Assembly (NCBI RefSeq): GCF_963678635.1
Contig: NC_087066.1
Location: 32,865,301 to 32,929,300, forward strand
Reading direction: 5' to 3'
Source of the DNA: Symsagittifera roscoffensis
Taxonomy: Eukaryota > Xenacoelomorpha > Acoela > Convolutidae
Length of the DNA: 64,000 bases
Part shown: positions 22,701 to 29,659 of the stretch, piece after piece
Numbering within the stretch: position 1 is the first letter of the stretch
Layout of the letters: each line of letters begins with the position of its first letter
Notes under the pieces: model-generated
The model's database searches: none
Seen by the model: the letters and a program-made list of their open reading frames with translations, nothing else
What the model was told of the DNA's origin: nothing
Translations under genes and position numbers: made by a program

Positions 22701-25058
22701 TTTCAAACGCGTTTTTCTCAAATTGGGTTAAGATTAGACAAAAAGTGAAGAGAACAAAAATTGCTTAGAATTTCACCAGAATTAATATGGTGCCATTTTT
22801 TCTCCGAAATTCTCAACAAAAATTTTACCCCAAAAATGGGTCATTTTGGCTTTTTTCAATTAATCAAGAATTACGCAGAAGTTACTTTGTTAATTGATGA
22901 GAAAATTATATCACAGGAAGCCTCTTACGCAGCTCAAAAAAGTTTAAGAAGGGTCAAATCTCCAAAAACCAGTATAAGAGAAAAAATTATCACTTGATAG
23001 TCAATAAATGTGATTTTTACTAAATAAAACCCAGAAGTTCTGTTTAAAAATAAATTTTAAACAATTTGCGCAAATTTTTGGAGATTTAACCCTTCTTAAA
23101 CTTTGTTGAGCTGCGTAAGAGGCTTCCTGTGATATAATTTTCTCATCAATTAACAAAGTAGCTTCTGCGTAATTCTTGATTAATTGAAAAAAGCCAAAAT
23201 GACCCATTTTTGGGGTAAAATGTTTGTTGAGAATTTCGGAGAAAAAATGGCACCATATTAATTCTGGTGAAATTGTAAGCAACTTTTGCCTCTTCACTTT
23301 TTGTCTAATCTTAACCCAATTTGAGAAAAACGCGTTTGAAAATTCAAGTTTTGTTCGTTTTGTCCGGATAATTTAAATCAGCACTGTAATACTCTCCAAA
23401 TACGAACGTGCAAATGGCGCAAAAATTTGTGAAGGATTTCTAGTTTCAAAGTGGTATTTAATTTTTAGATTTCCAGTCGAATCAAAACTTTACCCGTTGA
23501 TCCAGTTTTCTCAAGTTGGGTTAATTTTATCAAAAAAGCGCCAATCATAAATCGTTCTAGAAATTCAAAGAGCTTGTAGGGTATCTCTTTTTTTCTTTGA
23601 AATTCGAAAGCTAAGAACAAAGTCAGTGTTTTTTTATGTTTAGTTACGTTCATTACTCTTTTTCAATCTTCGATTGACTTTGTTTTTCACGGGAAATTTT
23701 GTTGATGTGTATTGCAATTTGAGGCCTCTTTTCAAGTGTTCCAACAACATGTGGCCGAGCAGCTGACTCAAGATGACGAATCCATGCAGCAGTTCATAAA
23801 CAGTGTATTGAACCAACTCAACTGGGCTTTCTCAGAGTTCCTCACCCAACTCTCCGAGATCCAGACATCCCCTCTCTCCGCATCTGCTGCCGCCTCATCG
23901 GAGAGCTCCAATGGGATGAATGAGAACAGGAGGAAGCACAAACTGGTGGCCACCTGTTTTGACCTCTCGGTTGGGCTGTTGAGGGTGATCGAGTTGATAG
24001 TTGCAGTGGCGCCGCAGCTATTCACAGATCCGAACAGACCCAACTCCGAATTGCTCCTCAAGAGACTCATGCAGCTACTTAGCCAGGCTAGTAATACTGT
24101 GTGCCTGATATTTTAATAACAGGCCGTAGTTTTTATAGTTTTCGATAAAATTATTGTGCAATATAATTGCCGTAGTCTCAATGCAGTCAGTCGTACTATT
24201 GTATGTAGGTGTTCTGTCGCGTGACATCTCAGACAGGTGCGTTCCAACAAGTTATTCGCAAGAAGAAGTTCGGGTCTCTCGATTCAGTTGACAACTACCC
24301 CATTCTCACAGCCACTGCCGGAATCCTCACCAGACTCGCCTTCCAGACGCCGGCCAAGGGGCGCGAAGTGGCTATCAACGCCTTGTTTAACGAGGCTTCT
24401 TTCACTCTGGAGTCGCTGGAGTTTATGGTGCCCAAAAGCGGAGGAGCTGCAGTATGCGAGGGGGAAGATCGAATGGGAGGAGAGGTGTCCTCAAATAAGT
24501 TTTCGTTTTGCAATTATGAAGAGGTTGGTACTATAGGTCATAGATTGCATTGTAGGTCCTGTTTGATCAGACTTACGCTGATGAAACATTACTAAAATTT
24601 AAACCTGAACTGTAAACTTGATTTTTTTGATAAACAATAAAATTTTAAAAGAATGAACTTAAATTGGTTTAAATAGATGTACAGTTTGCTGAGTGTATTG
24701 ATTTTAGATATCGGCAGAAGAGATTGAGCAGATTCAAAAGTTGGTTCACATTCTAAAGACGGAGAAAGACTCGGCGGGCTCTGCGATCTCCATGATTGGA
24801 CGAAGAGTGATCGCGGACGAAGAACTGTGTCCGATCTGCTGTGCTTCTGAAATCAGTGTAGCTTTTGAGCCCTGTGGCCACACGTCTTGTAAGTCCTGCA
24901 TCCAGCACCAATTAATGAACAGGAACGAGTGCTTCTTCTGCAAGCGACCAGTTGAGAAGTTCTCAAAGATAGAAAAGGCAGCTGTAATCGCCGCTAATGA
25001 TATGAGCAAGCCGCCGCCTCTTTCTCCTAGAGACACAGGAGGCTCATCTACCTCTTAA
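4530..25058 (+). CDS. RNF123: RNF123/KPC1-like E3 ubiquitin ligase (nine coding exons)
   Basis: Joined exons are 4530-4772, 8220-8792, 13584-14656, 20119-20684, 20880-21105, 22179-22336, 23737-24086, 24209-24523 and 24708-25058: 3855 nt, 1284 residues plus stop, close to the ~1300 of vertebrate RNF123. All eight junctions keep frame. An N-terminal helical segment is followed by a SPRY domain (about residues 132-265; [17 protein letters not shown]), a long helical middle region, a conserved [19 protein letters not shown] segment, [14 protein letters not shown], and a C3HC4 RING at about 1209-1246 ([18 protein letters not shown]). In mammals RNF123 is the catalytic subunit of the cytoplasmic KPC complex, which ubiquitinates p27Kip1 in G1 and processes p105 NF-kB. 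Family assignment is firm; function here is inferred. The gene lies wholly inside the window, and introns 1-3 (3.4-5.5 kb) are swollen with repeats. Confidence 0.95.
4877..4960 (+). repeat. SINE-like family, 5' part only
   Basis: Contains TTACCCTTGCAATAAGCAAGG and a later ACTTAGTTCACAG, matching the 5' half of the copies at 9464, 11238, 25897 and 26129. Confidence 0.6.
6710..6830 (+). repeat. tRNA-like SINE, 3' part with B-box
   Basis: Has CTTAGTCTGGAGGCAACGAAT (A-box-like region) and, about 35 nt later, GTGAGTTCGAGCCTAC (B-box-like GTTCGANNC), followed by a T-rich tail and GGAAATATTCCG. The same layout occurs near 9590, 11375 and 26265. Confidence 0.65.
7640..8074 (+). repeat. Dispersed repeat 'R2' copy 2
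   Basis: GAACTTAGTGAAGATTCTC, TATAGGTCGTGG, a pyrimidine tract ending TTTTTGCAG/GAAAAG, and a tail ending TTGGCTATG, in the order seen at 3860. It lies about 145 bp before exon 2. Confidence 0.8.
8220..8792 (+). CDS. RNF123: RNF123-like exon 2 (SPRY domain)
   Basis: The acceptor is TGTGTTTAG at 8211-8219; the exon opens with NEHISEED in phase 0, continuing exon 1. It carries the whole SPRY domain, thought to recruit substrate in this family. It ends PIEGHRPLQ before the donor GTAATG. A plain ORF call starting at 8340 misses the first 40 residues of the exon and runs past the donor. Confidence 0.95.
9285..9445 (+). repeat. MITE arm fragment
   Basis: Resembles part of the left arm of the palindromic element at 22645: AAATTGGGTTAAGATTA, AAAAGTGAAGAGAA, a variant of CAGAATTA, then CCCCAAAAATGGGT. 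The rest of the element is missing or unrecognisable. Confidence 0.55.
9464..9730 (+). repeat. SINE-like element, full-length copy
   Basis: 5' module with a hairpin-forming CCTTTGCGATAGCAAGG, then GTACTAGAC and TTCCGTAAA; middle tRNA-like module with TTAGCTTGTTGCTAATGAAT and GTGTTCGAATCTG (B-box); T-rich tail then TTATTTGTCTGCTTATG. Confidence 0.7.
10570..11045 (+). repeat. Diverged copy of the palindromic MITE family
   Basis: Contains GTTAATTGATGAGAATTAT, GACCCATTTTTGGGGTAAA, and ends with TTTTGTCCGAATAATTTAAATCAG then CTCTGTAAT, matching the right arm and terminus at 23340-23392. The left arm is degraded. Confidence 0.6.
11238..11510 (+). repeat. SINE-like element copy
   Basis: TTACCCTTACGTTAGCAAAGG, GTACTAGACTTTTTTCCCG, AACTTAGTCCACAG, then the tRNA-like module with CTGGGTTTGAATCTGACC and the tail CTGTTATTTGTCTGCTTATG. 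The following sequence to about 12250 resembles what follows the 9464 copy, so the repeat unit may be larger. Confidence 0.65.
12700..13022 (+). repeat. Dispersed repeat 'R2' copy 3 (3' part)
   Basis: TTTGTTTTCAG/GCAAATAAGTGTAAAGG, then CTCAAATTGGGTT, CAAAAAAGCACCAATCATAAAT and the tail CTTTTTTCCAACTGTCAGTTGG. The 5' signature is not visible. Confidence 0.65.
13584..14656 (+). CDS. RNF123: RNF123-like exon 3 (helical middle region)
   Basis: The acceptor is TTTTGGTAG at 13575-13583. It opens [18 protein letters not shown], matching the residues that follow the SPRY domain in the family. It includes [10 protein letters not shown], an acidic linker, and [10 protein letters not shown] near the end. 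The donor AAAG/GTAAGA leaves two nucleotides (AG) completed by C in exon 4. Confidence 0.93.
14900..15097 (+). pseudogene. LINE ORF1 N-terminus, PHD-like zinc finger
   Basis: Open frame from ATG 14900 (65 codons). It reads TCPYCSGAL, then [18 protein letters not shown], that is Cys-Cys...Cys-Cys...His-Cys as in the PHD-like fingers at the start of CR1/L2-group ORF1 proteins. The last Cys pair is incomplete (DDCRSPTS then stop), so the finger is truncated. Confidence 0.65.
15380..15700 (+). pseudogene. LINE ORF1 C-terminal RNA-binding-like part
   Basis: The frame reads [19 protein letters not shown], then [14 protein letters not shown], then a TGA at about 15618 followed in frame by [10 protein letters not shown]. 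The VYIGRL...SFHL pattern is a compact RRM-like fold seen in ORF1 proteins of several LINE clades. The TGA replaces a conserved tryptophan position, which makes a dead copy likely. Confidence 0.6.
15724..16350 (+). pseudogene. LINE AP-endonuclease domain
   Basis: Starts [16 protein letters not shown], the usual opening of LINE endonucleases, then FLITESWTS (catalytic Glu in TES), [15 protein letters not shown] and VYRPPNG. A frameshift near 16100 moves the frame to LCDLNLP (the xDFN-like site) and later GNLLDLVIT and SDRLLVQF. The open part to 16128 is 113 codons from its first ATG. Confidence 0.75.
16390..18205 (+). pseudogene. LINE reverse transcriptase domain
   Basis: 16390-17571 is open for 393 codons and holds fingers and palm: [31 protein letters not shown] (motif A, D) and DVLYGVPQG, where the frame stops. 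A new frame from about 17543 has [10 protein letters not shown] (motif C with Cys for the usual Tyr) and [13 protein letters not shown] third (17828-18205) has [12 protein letters not shown] and [12 protein letters not shown]. This order matches CR1/L2-type RTs. Two frame breaks and missing sequence after GVPQG, where motif B's end should be, make it inactive. Confidence 0.82.
18628..19108 (+). pseudogene. SGNH-hydrolase (esterase)-like domain downstream of LINE RT
   Basis: One frame runs through two stops (18826 and near 18975). It reads [11 protein letters not shown] (block I, Ser), CPGGAI (block II, Gly), [12 protein letters not shown] (block III, Asn) and [13 protein letters not shown] (block V, with Asn where the catalytic His is expected in DGIH). 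SGNH esterases occur in ORF1 proteins of CR1-type LINEs. Here the domain is 3' of ORF2, which is unusual, or comes from a second insertion. Confidence 0.65.
19423..19894 (+). repeat. Dispersed repeat 'R2' copy 4
   Basis: GAAGGTAGTGAGTACTCTTA, TATAGGTCTTGCTG, GGGAAAAAGTC, later AAATTGGGTTAGTTTTAACA and the end CTTTTCCAACTGTCAGTTGG. It lies about 225 bp before exon 4 and just after the LINE. The acceptor-like CAG seen in other copies is changed here (TTTCGGGAAAA). Confidence 0.8.
20119..20684 (+). CDS. RNF123: RNF123-like exon 4
   Basis: The acceptor GCTGTTTTAG ends at 20118; the first base completes a Ser codon from exon 3. It contains [28 protein letters not shown] and the conserved core [16 protein letters not shown]. 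The ~100-residue disordered linker seen in vertebrates is largely missing. The donor is GAAG/GTGAGA, phase 1. Confidence 0.93.
20880..21105 (+). CDS. RNF123: RNF123-like exon 5
   Basis: The acceptor GTGTTTTAG ends at 20879, in phase with exon 4. It encodes [17 protein letters not shown] and [11 protein letters not shown], both strongly family-like. The donor TCACG/GTGGGG is weak but gives the right phase (2) for exon 6. Confidence 0.9.
21323..21790 (+). repeat. Dispersed repeat 'R2' copies, partial
   Basis: GAACATAGTGAAGACACTATATTGGTC begins a first, truncated copy. From about 21655, CACTTATTTAGGTCGTG and a pyrimidine tract ending TTTTTTCAG/GACAAATTC start a second partial one. Both are in intron 5. 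Confidence 0.6.
22179..22336 (+). CDS. RNF123: RNF123-like exon 6
   Basis: The acceptor GGTTTCAG ends at 22178. The frame reads [20 protein letters not shown], the most conserved block of the family outside SPRY and RING, then QRPCPSP. The donor CCGG/GTACGA leaves one base. The exon is easily missed because longer ORFs run through it in other frames. Confidence 0.9.
22504..23690 (+). repeat. Dispersed repeat 'R2' copy 6, split by a MITE
   Basis: GAACGTAGTGAAGACTC to GTGACGTAAATA (22642) matches 3863-4014; the match resumes at about 23395 with ATACTCTCCAAATACGAACGTG and runs to CTTTTTCAATCTTCGATTG. The intervening 750 bp is the palindromic element. Confidence 0.85.
22645..23394. mobile_element. 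Palindromic MITE, Tc1/mariner type
   Basis: Two inverted arms of about 320 nt (about 22647-22970 and 23075-23392) flank a ~100-bp centre. The ends are CAGTGCTGATTTA and, inverted, AAATCAGCACTG. The element sits between TA dinucleotides inside an R2 copy; the empty site is visible in R2 copy 1 at about 4010 (GTAAATAGTACTCTCC). CAGTG-ends and a TA target are hallmarks of Tc1/mariner-type transposons. It encodes nothing. Confidence 0.85.
23737..24086 (+). CDS. RNF123: RNF123-like exon 7
   Basis: The acceptor CCTCTTTTCAAG ends at 23736, chosen because it alone restores frame after exon 6 and gives [14 protein letters not shown]. The exon encodes [16 protein letters not shown] and [15 protein letters not shown]. 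Its 3' end falls after LLSQ at CAG/GCTAGT, an apparent GC donor; the nearby GTAATA donor would break the frame. Confidence 0.88.
24209..24523 (+). CDS. RNF123: RNF123-like exon 8
   Basis: The acceptor TTGTATGTAG ends at 24208; the exon opens [10 protein letters not shown] in phase 0. It contains [18 protein letters not shown], typical of the family, and ends FSFCNYEE before the donor GTTGGT. Confidence 0.93.
24708..25058 (+). CDS. RNF123: RNF123-like exon 9 (RING finger, stop)
   Basis: The acceptor TTGATTTTAG ends at 24707. It opens [16 protein letters not shown] and carries the RING: C-x2-C, C-x-H-x2-C-x2-C, C-x2-C, the E2-binding zinc finger. The TAA at 25056-25058 overlaps an AATAAA signal (25057-25062), and a second AATAAA-like site lies near 25123. 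Confidence 0.95.
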   Translation: MSAEEIEQIQKLVHILKTEKDSAGSAISMIGRRVIADEELCPICCASEISVAFEPCGHTSCKSCIQHQLMNRNECFFCKRPVEKFSKIEKAAVIAANDMSKPPPLSPRDTGGSSTS

Positions 25059-25059
25059 A

Positions 25060-25890
25060 TAAACTGCAGGTGATCATATTAGAGTAGGTGGTTTTGTAAG
25101 GGGCAACCTTTTTTTCCGGGAAAATAAATGGAAGTTGCTTGAAAACACGATGCAGTTAGTAATAGTCATTAGAAAATTGATATTTTATAATTAATATTTG
25201 TTCAGTACGGCGTGCGTACCCTACTCAAATCAGACGTTGAAGTTCGAATGATTGTTGCTTATTTGGTTTTTGCATCTCCCAATAGCTATATATGTTTAAC
25301 ATGCCACCTACTCATATTTAATGCGATTAGTTATTTCGATTGCTCAAATGAAACTTGATGAGGATTGATACAAAACAAATGTATTTTTGAAGATTATAAG
25401 GTCATAACCTTTACTCTGCTTCGAATTAACTTAGTTATTCTTTTAAATATAAATAAAAATTAACCAATATGCTTTTGAAAAGTTCTGAACAAATCAGTCT
25501 GTTGAGCATTGCAAAGATCGGCTATGAGTAAAGAGACTAATCGAATCCATTCATTCCAGATGTACTGTTCTAGCTAACTTCAAATTAGCAGAAAAATCAT
25601 TGGAAGAAAACGAAACATCAATGACAGTTTCTATATCCATGAACGTAATAGTTTGTGTAGAATTACTTATATTGGTCGGGTCAAGTTCGTAGTTTTATTT
25701 CAGGAAAGTTGCAAGTTTTTTTTCGCGCTCAGACTCGATTTTTTGCGGTTTGTTTTTTGCTCTTTATTAAATGGATCACTAAGCTTTGAGCAGTTGCTAT
25801 AATTGAGTATGAATTTTGATCTCAAGTTATACGATTATACGTTTTTTAAACGGAAGCCAAAAAATACTATTATAAGTTTTACTATAGCCG
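25060..25890. other. Gene-free 3' flank, with partial R2 repeat
   Basis: Downstream of the RNF123-like stop. The only repeat I see is a partial R2 copy near 25640-25760 (GAACGTAATAG, TATATTGGTCGGGTC, TTTATTTCAGGAAAG). Confidence 0.5.
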
Positions 25891-25896
25891 GGACTA

Positions 25897-26400
25897 TACG
25901 ATTATTGCCCGTGCGATAAACAAGGGTATTGCAACCGGGTACTAGACTTTTTCCCGTGAACAACTATGTCCACAGGACTCGTCTTGGCTCATCTCTGCCT
26001 TCTTTCATTGTGTATACAAGTTTCTTAGCGTTCCTTGCCAATTTAGCCGGGAGATACAATTTGTTTTGCAATATTTGGGGCCAAATGTTATCCGAAAAAT
26101 GGGTGATTTTAGTTTTTTTTTCAGTTTATTACCCTTGCAATAGCTAGGGTATTGCAATGGGTACTAGTCTTTTTCCCGTAAACAACTTAGTCCACAGGAC
26201 TCATTTAACTGGTAGTACCTTAGTTCATTTTGAACTCAAAATTTGTAGTATTTTTTGCACGCTTAGCCTGTTGGTAACGAATACGCCTGGGACGGCAAAG
26301 GTCGTGAGTTCGAGTCTGAACAGGACTTGTTTTTTTTTTCAAACGGTAAATATTCTGTTTCAAATGAAATTGTCGGCCAATTATTTGTCTGCTTATCTGT
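25897..26400 (+). repeat. Two SINE-like copies, head to tail
   Basis: The first copy (25897-25985) stops after AACAACTATGTCCACAGGACT; next comes a MITE-arm-like piece with GAAAAATGGGTGATTTTAG. The second (26129-26400) is complete: ACCCTTGCAATAGCTAGGGT, GGGTACTAGTC, CTTAGTCCACAGGACTCA, the tRNA-like module with GTGAGTTCGAGTCTGAAC, and the tail TTATTTGTCTGCTTATC. Confidence 0.72.
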
Positions 26401-27145
26401 TGTTGGCTTAGATATCACATCACAGAATCGTTTCTTTTTGCTGCGCGCATTTTTCTCTGATGTTTTATTTACGCCTACATTTGTAATTTCATTTACCTTG
26501 ACTTCATATTTCCTTGTTTTTTAATTCGTTGAAAAATTCCTGGGCCAAAATTTTTTCATCGGCTTAAAGACCTAATTTTGGGACGCTTCAATATCAATAC
26601 AATTTTAGCACTCCCCTCCGCATTATCCAGTTGGTTGTATGTTGAACAATCCGTTTGTTAAAATTTCATTTTTTGTTATGCAAAATTGTTTTCATTTTTT
26701 GCAAAAATTTTAGTTCTGAGAAAATTTGCCCGATTTTCAAAAAAAGGTATCAATTAAAAGAGTTGTTTTTAGTTTGACCCCTCAGTCTACACCCTTCGAA
26801 AAAGTGTGGGGGAATATTTGACAAACAACTAGACTTCTGCTCGAATTTACGTCTAGCTGCTCGAATTTTCCCGAAAGATCATCTGAGTCAGAATTAACAG
26901 ACCAACTGGTTTTGCCTAAAAAATATCTAGGAGGCAGGATATAGGATAAAAAACTAGAATCCTTAGAAGACGAGTGAGTTTGGAAAGCAGACAGTTTTTG
27001 GATGTTGCAATTTGCAGGATTCTGCAGTTTTTTGGAGCACGAAATAGAAATAGAGGGCGCGGCTTGTCATAGGGAAGGAATTAGGAGGATGACCCCACAT
27101 AAAGCAAAAGCGTGTAGAAATTAGATCAAAATGTTGATGGAACAC
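26400..27145. other. No gene recognised
   Basis: AT-rich sequence with short ORFs only; the repeat tail fades into it. Confidence 0.45.
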
Positions 27146-29050
27146 GACTTGATACACAGAATTGATGAGTCTCTCCCAACTAGGAGACGCAAAATGCTTC
27201 ACCACGTTGAATTTGGAGCTGCATTTTCACTGCTGCACCCGAGGAAGCTGGACAGAAAGAAGACAAGCTTTACATGCGAAATTTGACTGCTCCAGTGGAA
27301 AAAGATACCTTTTAGGTTATGCAATGCGACAGACACGTTTCAATGAACTGCAGTCATCTTAGGGACTATATACGTGACTGGAACAACACCGCTTTTTAGG
27401 TTATGCAATACGACAGGCACGGTTTGATGAACTCGAGTCAACTAAGTGGCTATCTACGTGACTGGAAGACCACCGATCATCTCATTGCAGTAGGGAGGAA
27501 GACAGCTTTGCGTGAGCTTTCTGGTAGTCCAGGATCATGTCGAATGAGACAAATTCAACCTGGGACGCGATTCGGTGCGTCACCATCGAATTGAACGAAG
27601 GCAAAATCACGATAAAAGGCCCTGAAAGAAAGTATGAAAAGAAACCAGTCAATAAAAATTTGATAAACAACGCCAGGGTCCCGATCTTTTAGATCAGATC
27701 GTAGAGTTTAACTGCAACCAAATCAAGCCGTGATAGAGACCTTTAGAATGGTAAATATGAACAAACTTTGACAGAAAAACAGGCGTGTTTACTATCCAAC
27801 CAGAAATTAAAAGCTCAGCAATTTTAGGAAGAAGCGGACAATTTTAAAGTGGACTATGTGTGAGTGTGTTGTTGAATACTCAGGTTACGACGGTCACGAA
27901 GCAACGTGAAATAAAGCCTGGATATGTTCTGCAGCTGAACCCCAAGTATCAAAGTATAAATAACTCGAAACTTTCTAAAAATTTCTATTTCGTGTTGGTA
28001 AAGAGTGTCTCTTGAAGCAAACTAATGAATGACTAATGAATTAAATAATATTTAAAAGGTGTTTTCACTGAAATCAGAGACTGTCCACGGGCTGCCTAGC
28101 TGCTCGAAATTCCCCGAAAGACCATCTACGCGACCATATGCAATGCGCCAGCCACGTTATAACGGTTACTGGTTCAAGCGCTCGACTAAAACGAAAAAAA
28201 TACAGAATTCACGTGGTAAGGTGCATTGTTGACGACGTTGTGGTTGCAACTCCAACGCGGTAGGACCAGATGAGGTCTTCACTTGCATTAAACAAGCCGG
28301 GTTGAAGTCTAAACCATCAAAGTCCTAGCTCCTGTGGGGTTCCCTAAAATATCTAGGTCGCATGATGGGTTGACATAGAACCATACCAAAACCGGAAGCA
28401 GTCAAGTGGTATTGACGTTAAAAGCACCAAAAAACACACAATTGATGAGTTTTCTTTTCCTGCAATCTATTCTCGTGAGTTTATCACAGGATCTGCGGAC
28501 AACTAATGCGAACAAGTACAAGAAATTACACTGGAACTAGGAAGCGCGCGAGTTTATCTTCAAAACAATCAAACGTGAGCGATGCGAGGCTCCTATCCTC
28601 GGTATGCCTACTGAAACATGAATATATGTACTAGACACTGATGCATCTGCAGTGGCGATAACAAGCATACTCTATTAAGAACAATAATGGAAGGGTCGAA
28701 ACGTTCTGCGACCCATAGCTCACGGTAGCAAAGTTCTCAGATAAACGGCGGAGATGAATTAAGCTGCATCTATGGCTGAAATTTCCGCAGTTATTGTTCT
28801 GTTGAGAAGTATCCAGCTTACCTATGAAGTGGTCTCTTTGAATTGCTTATTGACAATCAAACTCTCGCATGGTTGAAAACGTACGCGATGGATAAGAGCT
28901 ATTTTGGTCGATGGATAGTGAAGCTGGATGGTTATAATCTGATTGTCAGCAAGAAAACGGAGTTCTATGGGCGACTTAGAGAAAAGCAGGCAAACCTTGC
29001 TGAGATGAACGCGGATTTTTCTAGATTAAGAGACTTATTATAAAATACAA
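27145..29050 (+). mobile_element. Ty3/Gypsy-like retrotransposon pol remnant
   Basis: Fragments appear in the right order but in different frames. RT: QLGDAKCFTTLNLELHFHC near 27165 and PFRLCNATDTFQ near 27310. Further RT: CIKQAGLKSKPSK and YLGRMMG near 28285-28370. RNase H: LDTDASAVAI near 28635 and LLIDNQTLAWLKTYAMD (28837-28900), ending near 29040. A short internal duplication (GGTTATGCAATRCGACAGRCACG at 27315 and 27400) lies in the RT. Stops and frame changes make it dead. No LTRs, protease or integrase were identified. Confidence 0.75.
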
Positions 29051-29063
29051 TTCTCCGGGTGGT

Positions 29064-29360
29064 TTGACAAGCCCCGGGGATACTTCAAGCCCCCTGTTAG
29101 CAAAAGGTGAACCAGTTCCCATAGATTTATCTTTGCGATTTAAGTTAGTCCAACGAGAACTAACCAGGTTAGGCGTTAACAGCAACTCAATGCTTAACAA
29201 AAAAGTGAACGTAGCTCCGGACGTCATGCACGAGTTCTGCAGTTTGCTTGAAAGAGAAATTCAAGGAGCAGGTTTTGCGTTAACTGAAAGCATGAGGAGA
29301 GTGTCAGTCACTGAGAAGGCAGAGATCAGAACGATGCTCAAACGAAGTAAGCAGGTATAA
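29064..29360 (+). CDS. Unrecognised ORF, 98 aa
   Basis: Open from an alternative start at 29064 (the first ATG lies further in) to TAA at 29360. It is charged and helix-rich (LSLRFKLVQRELTRLGV, EFCSLLEREIQG). It begins straight after the Gypsy RNase H remnant, so it may be a leftover of that or another retroelement. No known motif. Low confidence that it is a gene. Confidence 0.25.
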   Translation: MTSPGDTSSPLLAKGEPVPIDLSLRFKLVQRELTRLGVNSNSMLNKKVNVAPDVMHEFCSLLEREIQGAGFALTESMRRVSVTEKAEIRTMLKRSKQV

Positions 29361-29492
29361 CAGACTTGCCGATATATCGTACAGCAACTAGTAACTTCGA
29401 TACAAAAAGAGGTTCTGACCAGATCATCTAATAAAAAGCTCGAAATAGAGCAAATTTGAAAACTCAAGGGGTTTTTGTCAGTCTGAAAATCA

Positions 29493-29656
29493 TTATGGGA
29501 AGGAGAGTACAGTTCGTTGAAACAAAACCAGATTCTGAGTCTGAATCAGAGTATTCACCCGGCGATGAAACTTTGTCCGACAAGTCGGATTATGATCATC
29601 AACTCGAAGCTGTGCGACGAGCAAGTGGGCACACCCCCTTTTGCGCGAGATTTTGA
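29493..29656 (+). CDS. Unrecognised acidic small ORF
   Basis: Starts with MGRRVQFVE at 29493 and contains a Ser/Glu-rich tract (DSESESEYSPGDETLSD). It could be the start of a gag-like or regulatory protein of an element. No motif supports a function. Confidence 0.2.
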
Positions 29657-29659
29657 CAA

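Noticed and set aside
22761-23297. Two near-identical ORFs on opposite strands ([10 protein letters not shown].../[15 protein letters not shown]...)
   Set aside because: They are the two arms of the palindromic MITE and do not represent genes.
24741-25058. Reading the RING part as a separate small RING protein
   Set aside because: An acceptor at 24707 and matching phase join it to exon 8, and the preceding residues match RNF123 upstream of its RING.
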